Shown in pieces: positions 1 to 6,944 of a stretch of 8,114 bases of DNA. A model generated the notes under the pieces. It had not been told where the DNA came from, did no database searches, and saw only the letters and a list, made by a program, of their open reading frames with translations. The position numbers and the translations under genes are program-made. The stretch comes from Bacteroidota bacterium (GTDB lineage: Bacteria > Bacteroidota > Bacteroidia > Chitinophagales > Chitinophagaceae): positions 1 through 8,114 of the forward strand of contig CANHJA010000097.1 in the NCBI GenBank assembly GCA_947460795.1, in the 5' to 3' direction. Numbering within the stretch: position 1 is the first letter of the stretch; every line of letters begins with the position of its first letter.

Positions 1-71
1 ACAAAGCATATTTTTCTTAAAAAATCACTACTCTCAAAAAAAAAGTTTATTTTCACACCAAAATAGGATTG

Positions 72-761
72 ATGTTTAAGAAGTTATTTTTATCATTTAT
101 AGCGATTGTTGTTATTTCGCAACTAGGGTTTGCTCAATTTCGAATGGGCCCGATTGGTGGTTTAAATTTTAACAGACAAGTTTTCAAATCAAATACATAT
201 CGCTACAACGATTTGTTTACCACTAAATTAGCATTAAATTTAGGATTGATTACAGACTTAACAATCAGTAAAAATATTAGCTTGCAGTCTGAATTATTGT
301 ACACACAACGTGGTGGAAACTTTAAATCTGAACGCGTAAATATCACGGAAGATTATGATGCAAAATTAGGCTATGTGTCGTTGCCAGTTACTTTAGTTGG
401 TAAATTAGATGTGAAAGGGGCATATTTACTTGCAGGTGCTGGAGCCTATTTAGAAAAAATGATTATTTCAAGACACAGTTTTTCTAGCAATGGAGTCAAT
501 ATCGAAAGTGGCCCATTAAGAGTGGGTACCAATATGTATACAGATCAAATAAAACCTTGGAGCGCGGGAGTTAAATTAAAAGCAGGTTTTGAGTTGAAGA
601 AAGGGATGTATTGTGTCGCATTTTATGATATTGGCACGTCCGATTTAAATCCACAATTTACCGTTGCTCGAAACAAAACATTTGGTGTGCAAATGGGTTA
701 TATTTTTAGTTTAACAGAAGAAGATCGATACAATCGCTTCGAGAGTTTTTACGAATTTTAA
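72..761 (+). CDS. Outer membrane beta-barrel protein (PorT/OMP_b-brl_2-like)
   Basis: Probable small outer membrane beta-barrel protein of 229 residues. The first 21 residues are a clear signal peptide (basic MFKK start, hydrophobic core, cleavage likely at GFA|QF). The mature part begins with the family-typical run of alternating glycine and hydrophobic residues (G-P-I-G-G-L-N-F, about 27-34), followed by short amphipathic strands such as the S-L-Q-S-E-L-L-Y-T-Q-R-G-G region (about 71-83) and Y-V-S-L-P-V-T-L, and it ends on Phe, as many barrels do. This pattern matches the Bacteroidota 'outer membrane beta-barrel' family (PF13568-like); specific cargo or function cannot be assigned. An in-frame TTG lies just before the ATG at 72; ATG is preferred because it directly begins the signal peptide. 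The gene is followed by its own terminator and appears monocistronic, though the upstream gene is outside the window. Confidence 0.8.
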   Translation: MFKKLFLSFIAIVVISQLGFAQFRMGPIGGLNFNRQVFKSNTYRYNDLFTTKLALNLGLITDLTISKNISLQSELLYTQRGGNFKSERVNITEDYDAKLGYVSLPVTLVGKLDVKGAYLLAGAGAYLEKMIISRHSFSSNGVNIESGPLRVGTNMYTDQIKPWSAGVKLKAGFELKKGMYCVAFYDIGTSDLNPQFTVARNKTFGVQMGYIFSLTEEDRYNRFESFYEF

Positions 762-783
762 TACAAATATTATCTTAATAGAG

Positions 784-811
784 AAAAGCGAACCATTGAG
801 TTCGCTTTTTT
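784..811 (+). terminator. Intrinsic terminator after the beta-barrel gene
   Basis: A perfect 10-bp inverted repeat (784-793 with 800-809, AAAAGCGAAC / GTTCGCTTTT) encloses a 6-base loop and runs into a T tract through 811. It lies 22 bases after the stop codon at 759-761, the right place to end transcription of the beta-barrel gene. Between here and the next hairpin at 954 I see no gene or RNA. Confidence 0.8.
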
Positions 812-953
812 ATTCATTTATATATAATGAATGTTTGCGCTTGCATGAAACTTGTTGAATAGAAAAGAATTTAGCTTTACTTAAATTTCGAATAACACAA
901 ATTCTTATAGAATGTAGTAATAGAGTTAGAGATAATAATTGTGATATCGTTAT

Positions 954-988
954 AAAAAAATGCTTCTTAAGAAAGAAGCATTTTTTTT
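954..988. terminator. Bidirectional intrinsic terminator
   Basis: The 8-bp stem TGCTTCTT (961-968) / AAGAAGCA (973-980) with a 4-base loop is flanked by seven A on the left and eight T on the right, so each strand reads as a hairpin followed by a T run. On the minus strand it sits 19 bases after the stop of the DUF2795 gene and is most likely its terminator; on the plus strand it could back up the terminator at 784-811. Confidence 0.8.
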
Positions 989-1007
989 ATTCACATTTTT
1001 GTAGAGA

Positions 1008-1229
1008 TTAATATTCATCTTCGTTAAAGAAGAAGTCATCTTGTGTAGGATAATCAGGCCAAATATCTTCGATTCCTTCATATACTTCCACTTCATCATC
1101 CAATTCTTGAATATTCTCAATTACTTCAATTGGGGCTCCAGAACGGATTGCGTAATCAATCAATTCGTCTTTCGTAGCAGGCCATGGTGCTTCTTCTAAA
1201 TGAGAGGCTAATTCTAAACTCCAAAACAT
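1008..1229 (-). CDS. Small acidic DUF2795 domain protein
   Basis: This 73-residue protein matches the short DUF2795 proteins that are widespread and strongly conserved in Bacteroidota; their function is not established. It starts M-F-W-S-L-E-L-A-S-H-L, contains the A-P-W-P-A-T-K-D-E-L-I-D-Y-A core (about 14-27) and ends in the typical acidic, aromatic tail D-D-F-F-F-N-E-D-E-Y. By count there are 22 Asp/Glu against one Lys and one Arg, so it is extremely acidic. There is no signal peptide or membrane segment, so it should be cytoplasmic. The core resembles a small helical fold, which in this family has been likened to nucleic-acid or protein-binding domains, but nothing here proves it. It stands alone, divergent from lolD, with its own consensus promoter upstream and a terminator downstream. 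The start is fixed by the family-typical N-terminus. Confidence 0.85.
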   Translation of the reverse strand: MFWSLELASHLEEAPWPATKDELIDYAIRSGAPIEVIENIQELDDEVEVYEGIEDIWPDYPTQDDFFFNEDEY

Positions 1230-1264
1230 ATTTATATCGTTTTAAATGGTTTAACTATTTTTCG

Positions 1265-1295
1265 CAAATGTAACATTTAATTTATAACTACCAAA
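1265..1295 (-). promoter_or_regulatory. Bacteroidota-type promoter for the DUF2795 gene
   Basis: Reading the minus strand, TTTG (1295-1292) is followed after exactly 19 bases by TACATTTG (1272-1265), an exact match to the Bacteroidota primary sigma factor consensus (-33 TTTG, -7 TAnnTTTG). Transcription would start near 1258-1260, giving a leader of about 30 bases before the ATG at 1229. The leader is A/T-rich with no Shine-Dalgarno sequence. Confidence 0.7.
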
Positions 1296-1299
1296 TCTT

Positions 1300-1307
1300 T
1301 ATGTTTG
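1300..1307 (+). promoter_or_regulatory. -7 element for lolD-bshC, probable leaderless start
   Basis: TATGTTTG matches the TAnnTTTG -7 consensus exactly and lies only 4 bases before the lolD ATG at 1312. The start of transcription would therefore fall at or next to the ATG, implying a leaderless or nearly leaderless mRNA. The -33 side is weak (TTTA at 1276-1279, 20-base spacing). The element overlaps the span of the opposing DUF2795 promoter region, so the two may compete. Confidence 0.55.
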
Positions 1308-1311
1308 CAGT

Positions 1312-1968
1312 ATGGTAAGCACAAAAAACATTACAAAATCCTATGGTTCGCTCCCTATTTTAAAGGGAGTGAGTTTGGAGGTTAGTCAAGGTGAAATCGT
1401 AAGTATAGTGGGCGCTTCAGGAGCAGGCAAAAGTACTTTATTGCACATTTTAGGCACCTTAGAAAAGCCAGATTCTGGCACCTTGATGATTGATCAAACC
1501 AATGTTTTTGAATTGTCGGCAAAGAAATTGGCCTTATTTCGAAATCAAAAAATTGGTTTTGTATTTCAATTTCATCATTTGTTGCCCGAGTTTTCTGCGA
1601 TGGAAAATGTATGTATACCCGCTTGGATTGCTGGCACTGGAAAAAAAGAAGCCATGAAAAGAGCGATGGAACTTTTAGAAATTTTGAATTTAAAAGACAG
1701 AGCAGAACATAAGCCCAATGAATTATCGGGTGGTGAGCAACAACGAGTGGCCATTGCTCGAGCATTAATTAATAACCCTGCCATTGTTTTGGCAGATGAA
1801 CCCACGGGTAATTTAGATAGCCAAAATTCGAAAGCAATATTCGATATTATTAATAACTTGCGCAATCAATTAGGACAAACATTTATTATGGTTACACACA
1901 ATCAAGAACTAGCTGAATTGTCAGACAGGGCATTAACCATGGTTGATGGTAAAACAATACATTCATGA
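1312..1968 (+). CDS. lolD: LolD-type ABC transporter ATP-binding protein
   Basis: Cytoplasmic ATPase of 218 residues that most likely powers release of lipoproteins from the inner membrane to the LolA carrier, together with a LolC/LolE-type permease; no permease gene is in this window. All ABC ATPase motifs are intact: Walker A GASGAGKST at 34-42, Q-loop Gln86, signature LSGGE at 138-142, Walker B IVLADE at 158-163, D-loop after N-L-D, and switch His196. The stretch after the Q-loop, H-H-L-L-P-E-F-S-A-M-E-N-V (88-100), is typical of LolD within the LolD/MacB/FtsE group. Length is normal for the family. The start is supported by the usual N-I-T-K-S-Y-G opening within ten residues and by a -7 promoter element immediately upstream. 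Its TGA stop overlaps the bshC start. MacB-like or other export ATPases of the same group are the alternative reading. Confidence 0.85.
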   Translation: MVSTKNITKSYGSLPILKGVSLEVSQGEIVSIVGASGAGKSTLLHILGTLEKPDSGTLMIDQTNVFELSAKKLALFRNQKIGFVFQFHHLLPEFSAMENVCIPAWIAGTGKKEAMKRAMELLEILNLKDRAEHKPNELSGGEQQRVAIARALINNPAIVLADEPTGNLDSQNSKAIFDIINNLRNQLGQTFIMVTHNQELAELSDRALTMVDGKTIHS

Positions 1969-3557
1969 TGTTGACCAAACATAAAATAAAAATTTCGGAT
2001 ACGGCTTCATTCACTTCATTGGTGAATGATTATGTGCATCGAGATGAAAAACTAAAACCATTTATCACGGATTTTCCTTCTAACAATTCTTTGCAAAAAG
2101 CAATTGAACAAAAACAATTTAGTCGTGAAAAAAGGAATTTGTTAGTGGAAGTTTTGAAAAATCAATATGCAAATTTGAACGTTTCAGAATTGGTACAACA
2201 AAACATTGAAAGCCTTTTAGAAGAAAATACATTTTCTATTTGCACAGCACATCAACCCAGTATTTTTACCGGTTATTTATATTTTATTTATAAAATAATT
2301 CATGCGATAAAGCTATCGAATGAATGCAAGGAATTATTTCCTATAAAGAATTTTGTGCCTGTTTTTTTTATAGGAAGTGAGGATAATGATTTAGAGGAGA
2401 TTGGAACATTTAATTTATTTGGCATCAAATATCAATGGAAAACCACTCAGGAGGGGAGTTGTGGTGAGATGGATACTGCAGATTTAATTCCATTATTGGA
2501 TGAATTAAAAAGATATTTTAATACGGCCATTGAAGATGAAAAAGAGTTGTTGGAAATATTTCAAAACGCATATAAAGCCAATCAAAATTTAACAGATGCT
2601 ACCCGATATATTGTGAATGAATTTATGGGGCGATTTGGAATTGTTTGTATTGATGGAAATGATGCTCGATTGAAATCGTTGTATAAGGATGTTTTGAAAG
2701 ATGAATTATTGCATCAACAAGCACAAAAAATAGTTTCTAAAACGGTTGATAATTTGTCGGTCAATTATCATGGACAAGCCAAGCCACGGGAGTTAAATTT
2801 GTTTTATAAAAAATACAATTCCTATCGTGAACGAATCGAATTAAAGGGAGGTATTTATGAGGTAGTGAATAAAGATTTACAATTTACTGAGCACGAAATG
2901 TTGGCTGAGCTAGAAAGACATCCAGAACATTTTTCACCCAATGTGATTTTGCGACCTATGTATCAAGAAACCATTTTGCCGAATATTGCTTTTATTGGAG
3001 GTGGTGGTGAGTTGGCTTATTGGATGCAATTGAAAGATTTATTTAGTCATTATGCGATTCAATTTCCTATTTTATTTTTGAGAAATTCGTTGTTGTTTTT
3101 AGATCAAAAGTCATCTACACAAATTGATAAATTAGGATTGACTTTAGAACAACTTTTTATACCAACCAATGAATTGCACAATTTCTTGTTGGCAAAAAAT
3201 AATGTCATTCAACAACTTGAAGTATTTGAAAAAAATATTGAAGAACAGTTGAATGAAATGCTTCAATTAGCTGCTGATGTATCGCTGCCGTTAGAGGAAA
3301 GTGTGAAAGCACATCGCCAAAAGAATTTAAATATCATTCATCGGATTCATGAGAAATTTGCTTCACATATCAAGCGAAAAGAAGTAGATACTTATTCGAA
3401 AATTGCATTTATAAAAGACAATATATTCCCGAATAATTCTTTACAAGAACGCCATGATAATGTTATATCCTTGTATAAAATATATGGCAAAAACTTGTTT
3501 GATATATTGTTAGAAAACGAAGAGGGTTTTGGAGATGATTTTATTGTGATGAAGTAG
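1965..3557 (+). CDS. bshC: Bacillithiol biosynthesis cysteine-adding enzyme BshC
   Basis: Predicted enzyme of the last step of bacillithiol synthesis, joining cysteine to glucosaminyl-malate to make the low-molecular-weight thiol used for redox balance and detoxification. The 530-residue length is normal for BshC. Recognisable landmarks are T-A-H-Q-P at 94-98 followed by the G-Y-L-Y-F-I-Y-K-I helix, S-E-D-N-D-L-E-E-I at 138-146 (family S-E-D-x-D-x-E-E), L-R-P-M-Y-Q at 329-334 with L-P-N and G-G-G-G-E-L-A-Y-W at 345-353, a helical, coiled-coil-like stretch around 405-470, and the C-terminal Q-E-R-x-x-N region (494-499) before Y-G-K-N-L-F-D-I-L-L. No signal peptide, so it is cytosolic. The start ATG at 1965 overlaps the lolD stop as ATGA; a second ATG at 1968 would serve equally. 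This implies cotranscription and translational coupling with lolD. bshA and bshB are not in the window. Confidence 0.88.
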   Translation: MMLTKHKIKISDTASFTSLVNDYVHRDEKLKPFITDFPSNNSLQKAIEQKQFSREKRNLLVEVLKNQYANLNVSELVQQNIESLLEENTFSICTAHQPSIFTGYLYFIYKIIHAIKLSNECKELFPIKNFVPVFFIGSEDNDLEEIGTFNLFGIKYQWKTTQEGSCGEMDTADLIPLLDELKRYFNTAIEDEKELLEIFQNAYKANQNLTDATRYIVNEFMGRFGIVCIDGNDARLKSLYKDVLKDELLHQQAQKIVSKTVDNLSVNYHGQAKPRELNLFYKKYNSYRERIELKGGIYEVVNKDLQFTEHEMLAELERHPEHFSPNVILRPMYQETILPNIAFIGGGGELAYWMQLKDLFSHYAIQFPILFLRNSLLFLDQKSSTQIDKLGLTLEQLFIPTNELHNFLLAKNNVIQQLEVFEKNIEEQLNEMLQLAADVSLPLEESVKAHRQKNLNIIHRIHEKFASHIKRKEVDTYSKIAFIKDNIFPNNSLQERHDNVISLYKIYGKNLFDILLENEEGFGDDFIVMK

Positions 3558-3565
3558 AAATGAAA

Positions 3566-5965
3566 TTACTCAATCACCACTTTCTCAAAATAAACTTTAT
3601 CATTTGCAGTTACTTTCAATGAATAAATGCCTTGAGGTAAATGGGGTAAATTAACGATCATTTTTTGTTGAGTAATTTGTTTTGAATTCAACACTTTTTT
3701 ACCTGTTAAATCAAATAATTCAATCAATGATTTTGTATTTAATGTGTTCGGAAATTCAATTGTAATTTGGTTTGTAGCAGGGTTTGGATAAACTTTAAAA
3801 GTCCATTCATTTGGAGGGTTAGGGAGGCTTGTAACTAAACCACAACCACCCGTTGGAACGTCGGATACTATTGGGTCAATATAATTGTTTCTTTTGATTC
3901 CAAAACAGTATTCACCCGCTTTAATTTCTTTGGCATACACACTTCCCGTTTTGTCGGTAAATGAACCAGCGCGTAAGCTATCATTGGCGAATGTCCATTC
4001 TTGTGTAGCATCTTTTCTATAAAATAAACGTATCGAATCTTCCGTATTTTTGATCCATGTACTGTCTAAATAAAAATTACCAGCATTTGCATTGTAGGGA
4101 AATTGAATGAATCCTTGAATATTTCCTAAATTAATTCCATCTACTTTCCAATATCTTGCATCGGCTAAAAAAAAACCATTAGCATTCGCTTGATTTTTAA
4201 AACGATCGGGTGCAATCCAGTTATGTTCAATTCGAATGAGTGTGCTGTCGGAAGCAGAAATAATGGCTTTTGTAATTACGTTGCATTTTGCTTGCGTTAA
4301 ATTTGAATTGCCCAATGATTTAATTACTTTTTCTTGCTCAGTAATGGCATCACTAATTTTTGAGCGAGGGTCAATTACAATCATAATAGGCTCAAAAGGT
4401 AAGTTCACATTGAATTGCATGCAACGGCCAGTAAAAGATAAGCTATAAATATGCAATTGCATTTGTGTATCATAAAAGCCAATTTCTAGAGGGACATTGG
4501 AATAATAATCTGTTGATTTATGTTTTCGTTGACGAAGAAAAACGGTAGTTTCAAAATTGGAGCCATTTTTATTTATATGATTTGAATCCATTGAAAAATG
4601 CGTAAAGCCGGGAGCAAAAATCCAATTGTTGAAGTAGTCATTTAAATTGATGTTTGAATACGTACTTAAATAATTTTTTAAATCGTTGCTTGAGGCTGAT
4701 TTGAATTTATTTGCATTTATAAATGAAGTGAGTCCATTAAAAAATAAACTATCACCCATATAAGTTCTCAAAGTATGAATGGCATCTGCACCTTTTAAAT
4801 AAACGGTAGTTCCGTAGGTAAAATTACTATCCATATTCGCAATGGCTCTGTAACCTTTGTCGTTTAAATGAGCTGTATTTAAAACAGTATAATGATTGTC
4901 TTTTACAGCTTGTAAATAACTTTGTTGTCCATATGTATATTCTTGATGTAAAAATTCGCAATAACTTGCAAATCCTTCATTTAACCACATATCACCTGCT
5001 GTACTGCATGTTACTAAATCGCCAAACCAATGATGTGATAACTCATGTGCAATTAAAGTTTCATAATTTAATGAGCCATCTATAAATGGTTTCCCAATAT
5101 GAATATTGGTTGCATGTTCCATCGCTCCAAAATTAAAAGGGACTAAACTGTATCCTACTTTGGGCCAAGCGTAAGTGCCAAAATTTTCTTCCAACATGCT
5201 GAAAGATTCTTGCAAATGAGCAAACGAACCATTTACATTATTAGTGTCTGCTGCCTCACAAGCAATAATGGCATCCGTATTTCCATTATTCCCTACAAGT
5301 ATTTGTTTCACAAAAATGTAATTGCAAACAGCAACAGCAGATAAATAACTTGGTATTTCTTCCTCGAGTTTCCAATGCCATGTTTTGGTTGTATTTGCAT
5401 TTAAGGTTGAGTCTAACAAAAGGCCATTACAAACAGCCATTTTATCATTGGTCGTGGTAATGAAAAATTCATACGCACAACGTTCTACAAAATTATCAAA
5501 ACAAGGATGCCATGTTCTGCCAAAGGAATGGGGTTGTGCATTAAAACCTACACCCATTTGAAAAGCATAATTGCCCACATACGAAAAACCTCCCCATGTG
5601 GCATCGGCAATTGGAATACCATGATAATAAATGTCAACCAATGCGGTGTCATTCAAATTCATAACGGAATTATTGATGCTCAAGGTCATGCCAGTATGCG
5701 TAAATGGTGTATTACTTCCATTAATGAAAACACTATCAACCGTCAAACCTTCCAAGTCAAATAGCATTTGAGTCACATTGTTTTTTTTAGCTTGAATATC
5801 TAAGGTGGCTTTGGCGAATATATTTTTACTTGCAAAGTCACTTATATCAAAAACTAATATAGTTTTGCGAATATCGATGGTATCACTTCGTAAAAAAGTG
5901 CTTGCTTTAGACTGACAGATAAAAATAAAAAATGAAATTGCTAAAAGAAATCGTTTTTTTCTCAT
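3566..5965 (-). CDS. Secreted M1-family zinc aminopeptidase with T9SS type A sorting domain
   Basis: Predicted secreted zinc aminopeptidase of 799 residues. Residues 1 to about 21 (M-R-K-K-R-F then a hydrophobic core) form a signal peptide. The M1 catalytic set is complete: substrate-binding G-A-M-E-H at 280-284, zinc site H-E-L-S-H at 307-311 with the third ligand in N-E-G-F-A (Glu330, the HExxH-x18-E spacing), and the likely transition-state Tyr389 in T-V-Y-L-K-G-A. The exopeptidase motif ends in His where classical GxMEN has Asn; I recall the same in related Bacteroidota secreted M1 enzymes. After the peptidase part comes a beta-rich region (about 575-690) and a C-terminal domain with Y-P-N-P at 726-729 and closing strands (G-I-Y-S-L-K-V), the type A signal for export by the type IX system. 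The frame is open 32 codons further upstream, but only the Met at 5965 gives a signal peptide directly at the N-terminus. It probably degrades peptides outside the cell for nutrition. Confidence 0.88.
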   Translation of the reverse strand: MRKKRFLLAISFFIFICQSKASTFLRSDTIDIRKTILVFDISDFASKNIFAKATLDIQAKKNNVTQMLFDLEGLTVDSVFINGSNTPFTHTGMTLSINNSVMNLNDTALVDIYYHGIPIADATWGGFSYVGNYAFQMGVGFNAQPHSFGRTWHPCFDNFVERCAYEFFITTTNDKMAVCNGLLLDSTLNANTTKTWHWKLEEEIPSYLSAVAVCNYIFVKQILVGNNGNTDAIIACEAADTNNVNGSFAHLQESFSMLEENFGTYAWPKVGYSLVPFNFGAMEHATNIHIGKPFIDGSLNYETLIAHELSHHWFGDLVTCSTAGDMWLNEGFASYCEFLHQEYTYGQQSYLQAVKDNHYTVLNTAHLNDKGYRAIANMDSNFTYGTTVYLKGADAIHTLRTYMGDSLFFNGLTSFINANKFKSASSNDLKNYLSTYSNINLNDYFNNWIFAPGFTHFSMDSNHINKNGSNFETTVFLRQRKHKSTDYYSNVPLEIGFYDTQMQLHIYSLSFTGRCMQFNVNLPFEPIMIVIDPRSKISDAITEQEKVIKSLGNSNLTQAKCNVITKAIISASDSTLIRIEHNWIAPDRFKNQANANGFFLADARYWKVDGINLGNIQGFIQFPYNANAGNFYLDSTWIKNTEDSIRLFYRKDATQEWTFANDSLRAGSFTDKTGSVYAKEIKAGEYCFGIKRNNYIDPIVSDVPTGGCGLVTSLPNPPNEWTFKVYPNPATNQITIEFPNTLNTKSLIELFDLTGKKVLNSKQITQQKMIVNLPHLPQGIYSLKVTANDKVYFEKVVIE

Positions 5966-5967
5966 GT

Positions 5968-6903
5968 ATGAAAAATTATAAATTAAAATTACATTTTCTA
6001 CCTGTAATAATAGGTGTCTGTTATTTATTTTTTTCATGCAAAGCCATTGCACAAATAACATCCGATAAAATTTATCAAGGAATCACTTTTGATGCTGTTA
6101 TGATTAAAGAAGTCAGAAAAGGATTTGATGTAAATTTATTTATTGAACGAGTAAAAAATGATACTACATTTTACAAAGCATTTAAAAATCTTCGCTTACA
6201 CAGTTTTACGATGTATAATGACATTGAAATTGTAGATAAAAAGGATGCGATTAAAGCAACATACAATAGCATAACGAAACAAAGAGTTCAACAAAATTGT
6301 AGAAAAATGCTTGTTGAAAAAGAAAAGATTACAGGAGATTATTATTCCCAAAAAAAAGAATTAAATTATTATACTGCCAAATTATATGAACATTTATTTT
6401 TCACCAAAGGCACTGTTTGTGGAGCTGATAACATTGTAGGAAATGCAAAACAAAAAGGAACGACAAAGTATGAAGAGCAATTACGAATGTTGATTTTTAA
6501 TCCGGGAAAACGAATTTCAGGAATTCCTGGATTGGGTGATAATATGGCTATTTTTGAAGAGCCATTTAGAAATAAATATGATTTTAAATTAAGTAAACAA
6601 GATTATTTTGGAGACTCGTGTTATGTTTTTAATGCCATTCCCAAAAAAGAATATGCGGATGAAGTGGTTATCAATGAATTGAAAACTTGGTTTCGAGCAA
6701 GTGATTTTTCAATTATTGCCAGAGACTATTCATTGAGTTATAAAACGCTGTTTTATGATTTTGATGTAGTCATGAAGGTAAAATTAAAAAATACAGGAAT
6801 GAATTTGGTTCCTTATGATATTCAATATAAAGGCAATTGGCATGTTTTTACAAAAAACCGAGAAAAAGCCTCATTTACCTCAATTTTTACCGATTTTGAA
6901 TAG
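5968..6903 (+). CDS. Exported protein of unknown function, possible LolA/LolB-like fold
   Basis: I do not recognise a named family. The protein has 311 residues. Its first 28 form a signal peptide (M-K-N-Y-K-L-K-L, hydrophobic core, then F-F-S-C-K-A-I-A-Q); cleavage after A-I-A is the simplest reading, but Cys24 in F-F-S-C could instead be a lipoprotein site. The middle is rich in Lys and Tyr. The C-terminal half (about 200-311) shows alternating strands with G-D-S-C-Y-V-F-N, a W-F-R-A-S-D-F-S-I-I-A-R segment and N-L-V-P-Y-D-I-Q-Y-K-G-N-W, a pattern like the lipoprotein-carrier (LolA/LolB-like) beta folds of Bacteroidota periplasmic proteins; this is inference. The ORF could be extended 12 codons upstream, but the Met at 5968 gives the signal peptide. 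It diverges from the M1 gene with only 2 bases between start codons, and 41 bases separate it from the next gene. Confidence 0.75.
   Translation: MKNYKLKLHFLPVIIGVCYLFFSCKAIAQITSDKIYQGITFDAVMIKEVRKGFDVNLFIERVKNDTTFYKAFKNLRLHSFTMYNDIEIVDKKDAIKATYNSITKQRVQQNCRKMLVEKEKITGDYYSQKKELNYYTAKLYEHLFFTKGTVCGADNIVGNAKQKGTTKYEEQLRMLIFNPGKRISGIPGLGDNMAIFEEPFRNKYDFKLSKQDYFGDSCYVFNAIPKKEYADEVVINELKTWFRASDFSIIARDYSLSYKTLFYDFDVVMKVKLKNTGMNLVPYDIQYKGNWHVFTKNREKASFTSIFTDFE
5971..5978 (-). promoter_or_regulatory. Weak -7-like element before the M1 peptidase gene
   Basis: On the minus strand TAATTTTT (5978-5971) matches TAnnTTTG at seven of eight positions and ends 5 bases before the ATG at 5965, nearly the same geometry as the lolD element. 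It lies inside the first codons of the opposing gene at 5968. A/T-rich sequence makes chance matches likely, so this is only a candidate. Confidence 0.25.
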
Positions 6904-6932
6904 CCGATAGCTGTATTTTAAACATAAAATCT

Positions 6933-6940
6933 TATATTTA
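6933..6940 (+). promoter_or_regulatory. Possible -7 element before the propeptide-like gene
   Basis: TATATTTA matches TAnnTTTG at seven of eight positions and ends 4 bases before the ATG at 6945, the same spacing as the lolD element. It would give a near-leaderless mRNA for 6945-7565 and the protease gene behind it. No convincing -33 element or upstream terminator is seen, so read-through from 5968-6903 is an alternative. Confidence 0.35.
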
Positions 6941-6944
6941 TAGC

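Noticed and set aside
69..71. TTG start one codon before the beta-barrel ATG
   Set aside because: The ATG at 72 directly opens a normal signal peptide, and TTG adds nothing.
812..953. Possible small gene or RNA between the two terminators
   Set aside because: Only a 12-codon ATG frame (about 828-863) and no clear promoter or structure; it reads as plain A/T-rich spacer.
1382..1865. Two open frames on the minus strand inside lolD
   Set aside because: They are antisense to a fully conserved ABC ATPase and encode no recognisable motifs.
4236..4448. Plus-strand open frame inside the M1 peptidase gene
   Set aside because: Antisense to coding sequence, without promoter, ribosome site or recognisable domain.
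5507..5764. Plus-strand open frame inside the M1 peptidase gene
   Set aside because: Antisense shadow of a conserved peptidase region with no independent support.
5932..5967. 12-codon upstream extension of the exported protein at 5968
   Set aside because: It lies inside the M1 gene's signal-peptide codons and displaces the natural signal peptide start.
5966..6061. 32-codon upstream extension of the M1 peptidase
   Set aside because: It would bury the signal peptide inside the protein and overlap the opposing gene's coding start; the Met at 5965 fits better.
6904..6944. Possible terminator between the exported protein and the propeptide-like gene
   Set aside because: No stem of useful length followed by a T run is present.
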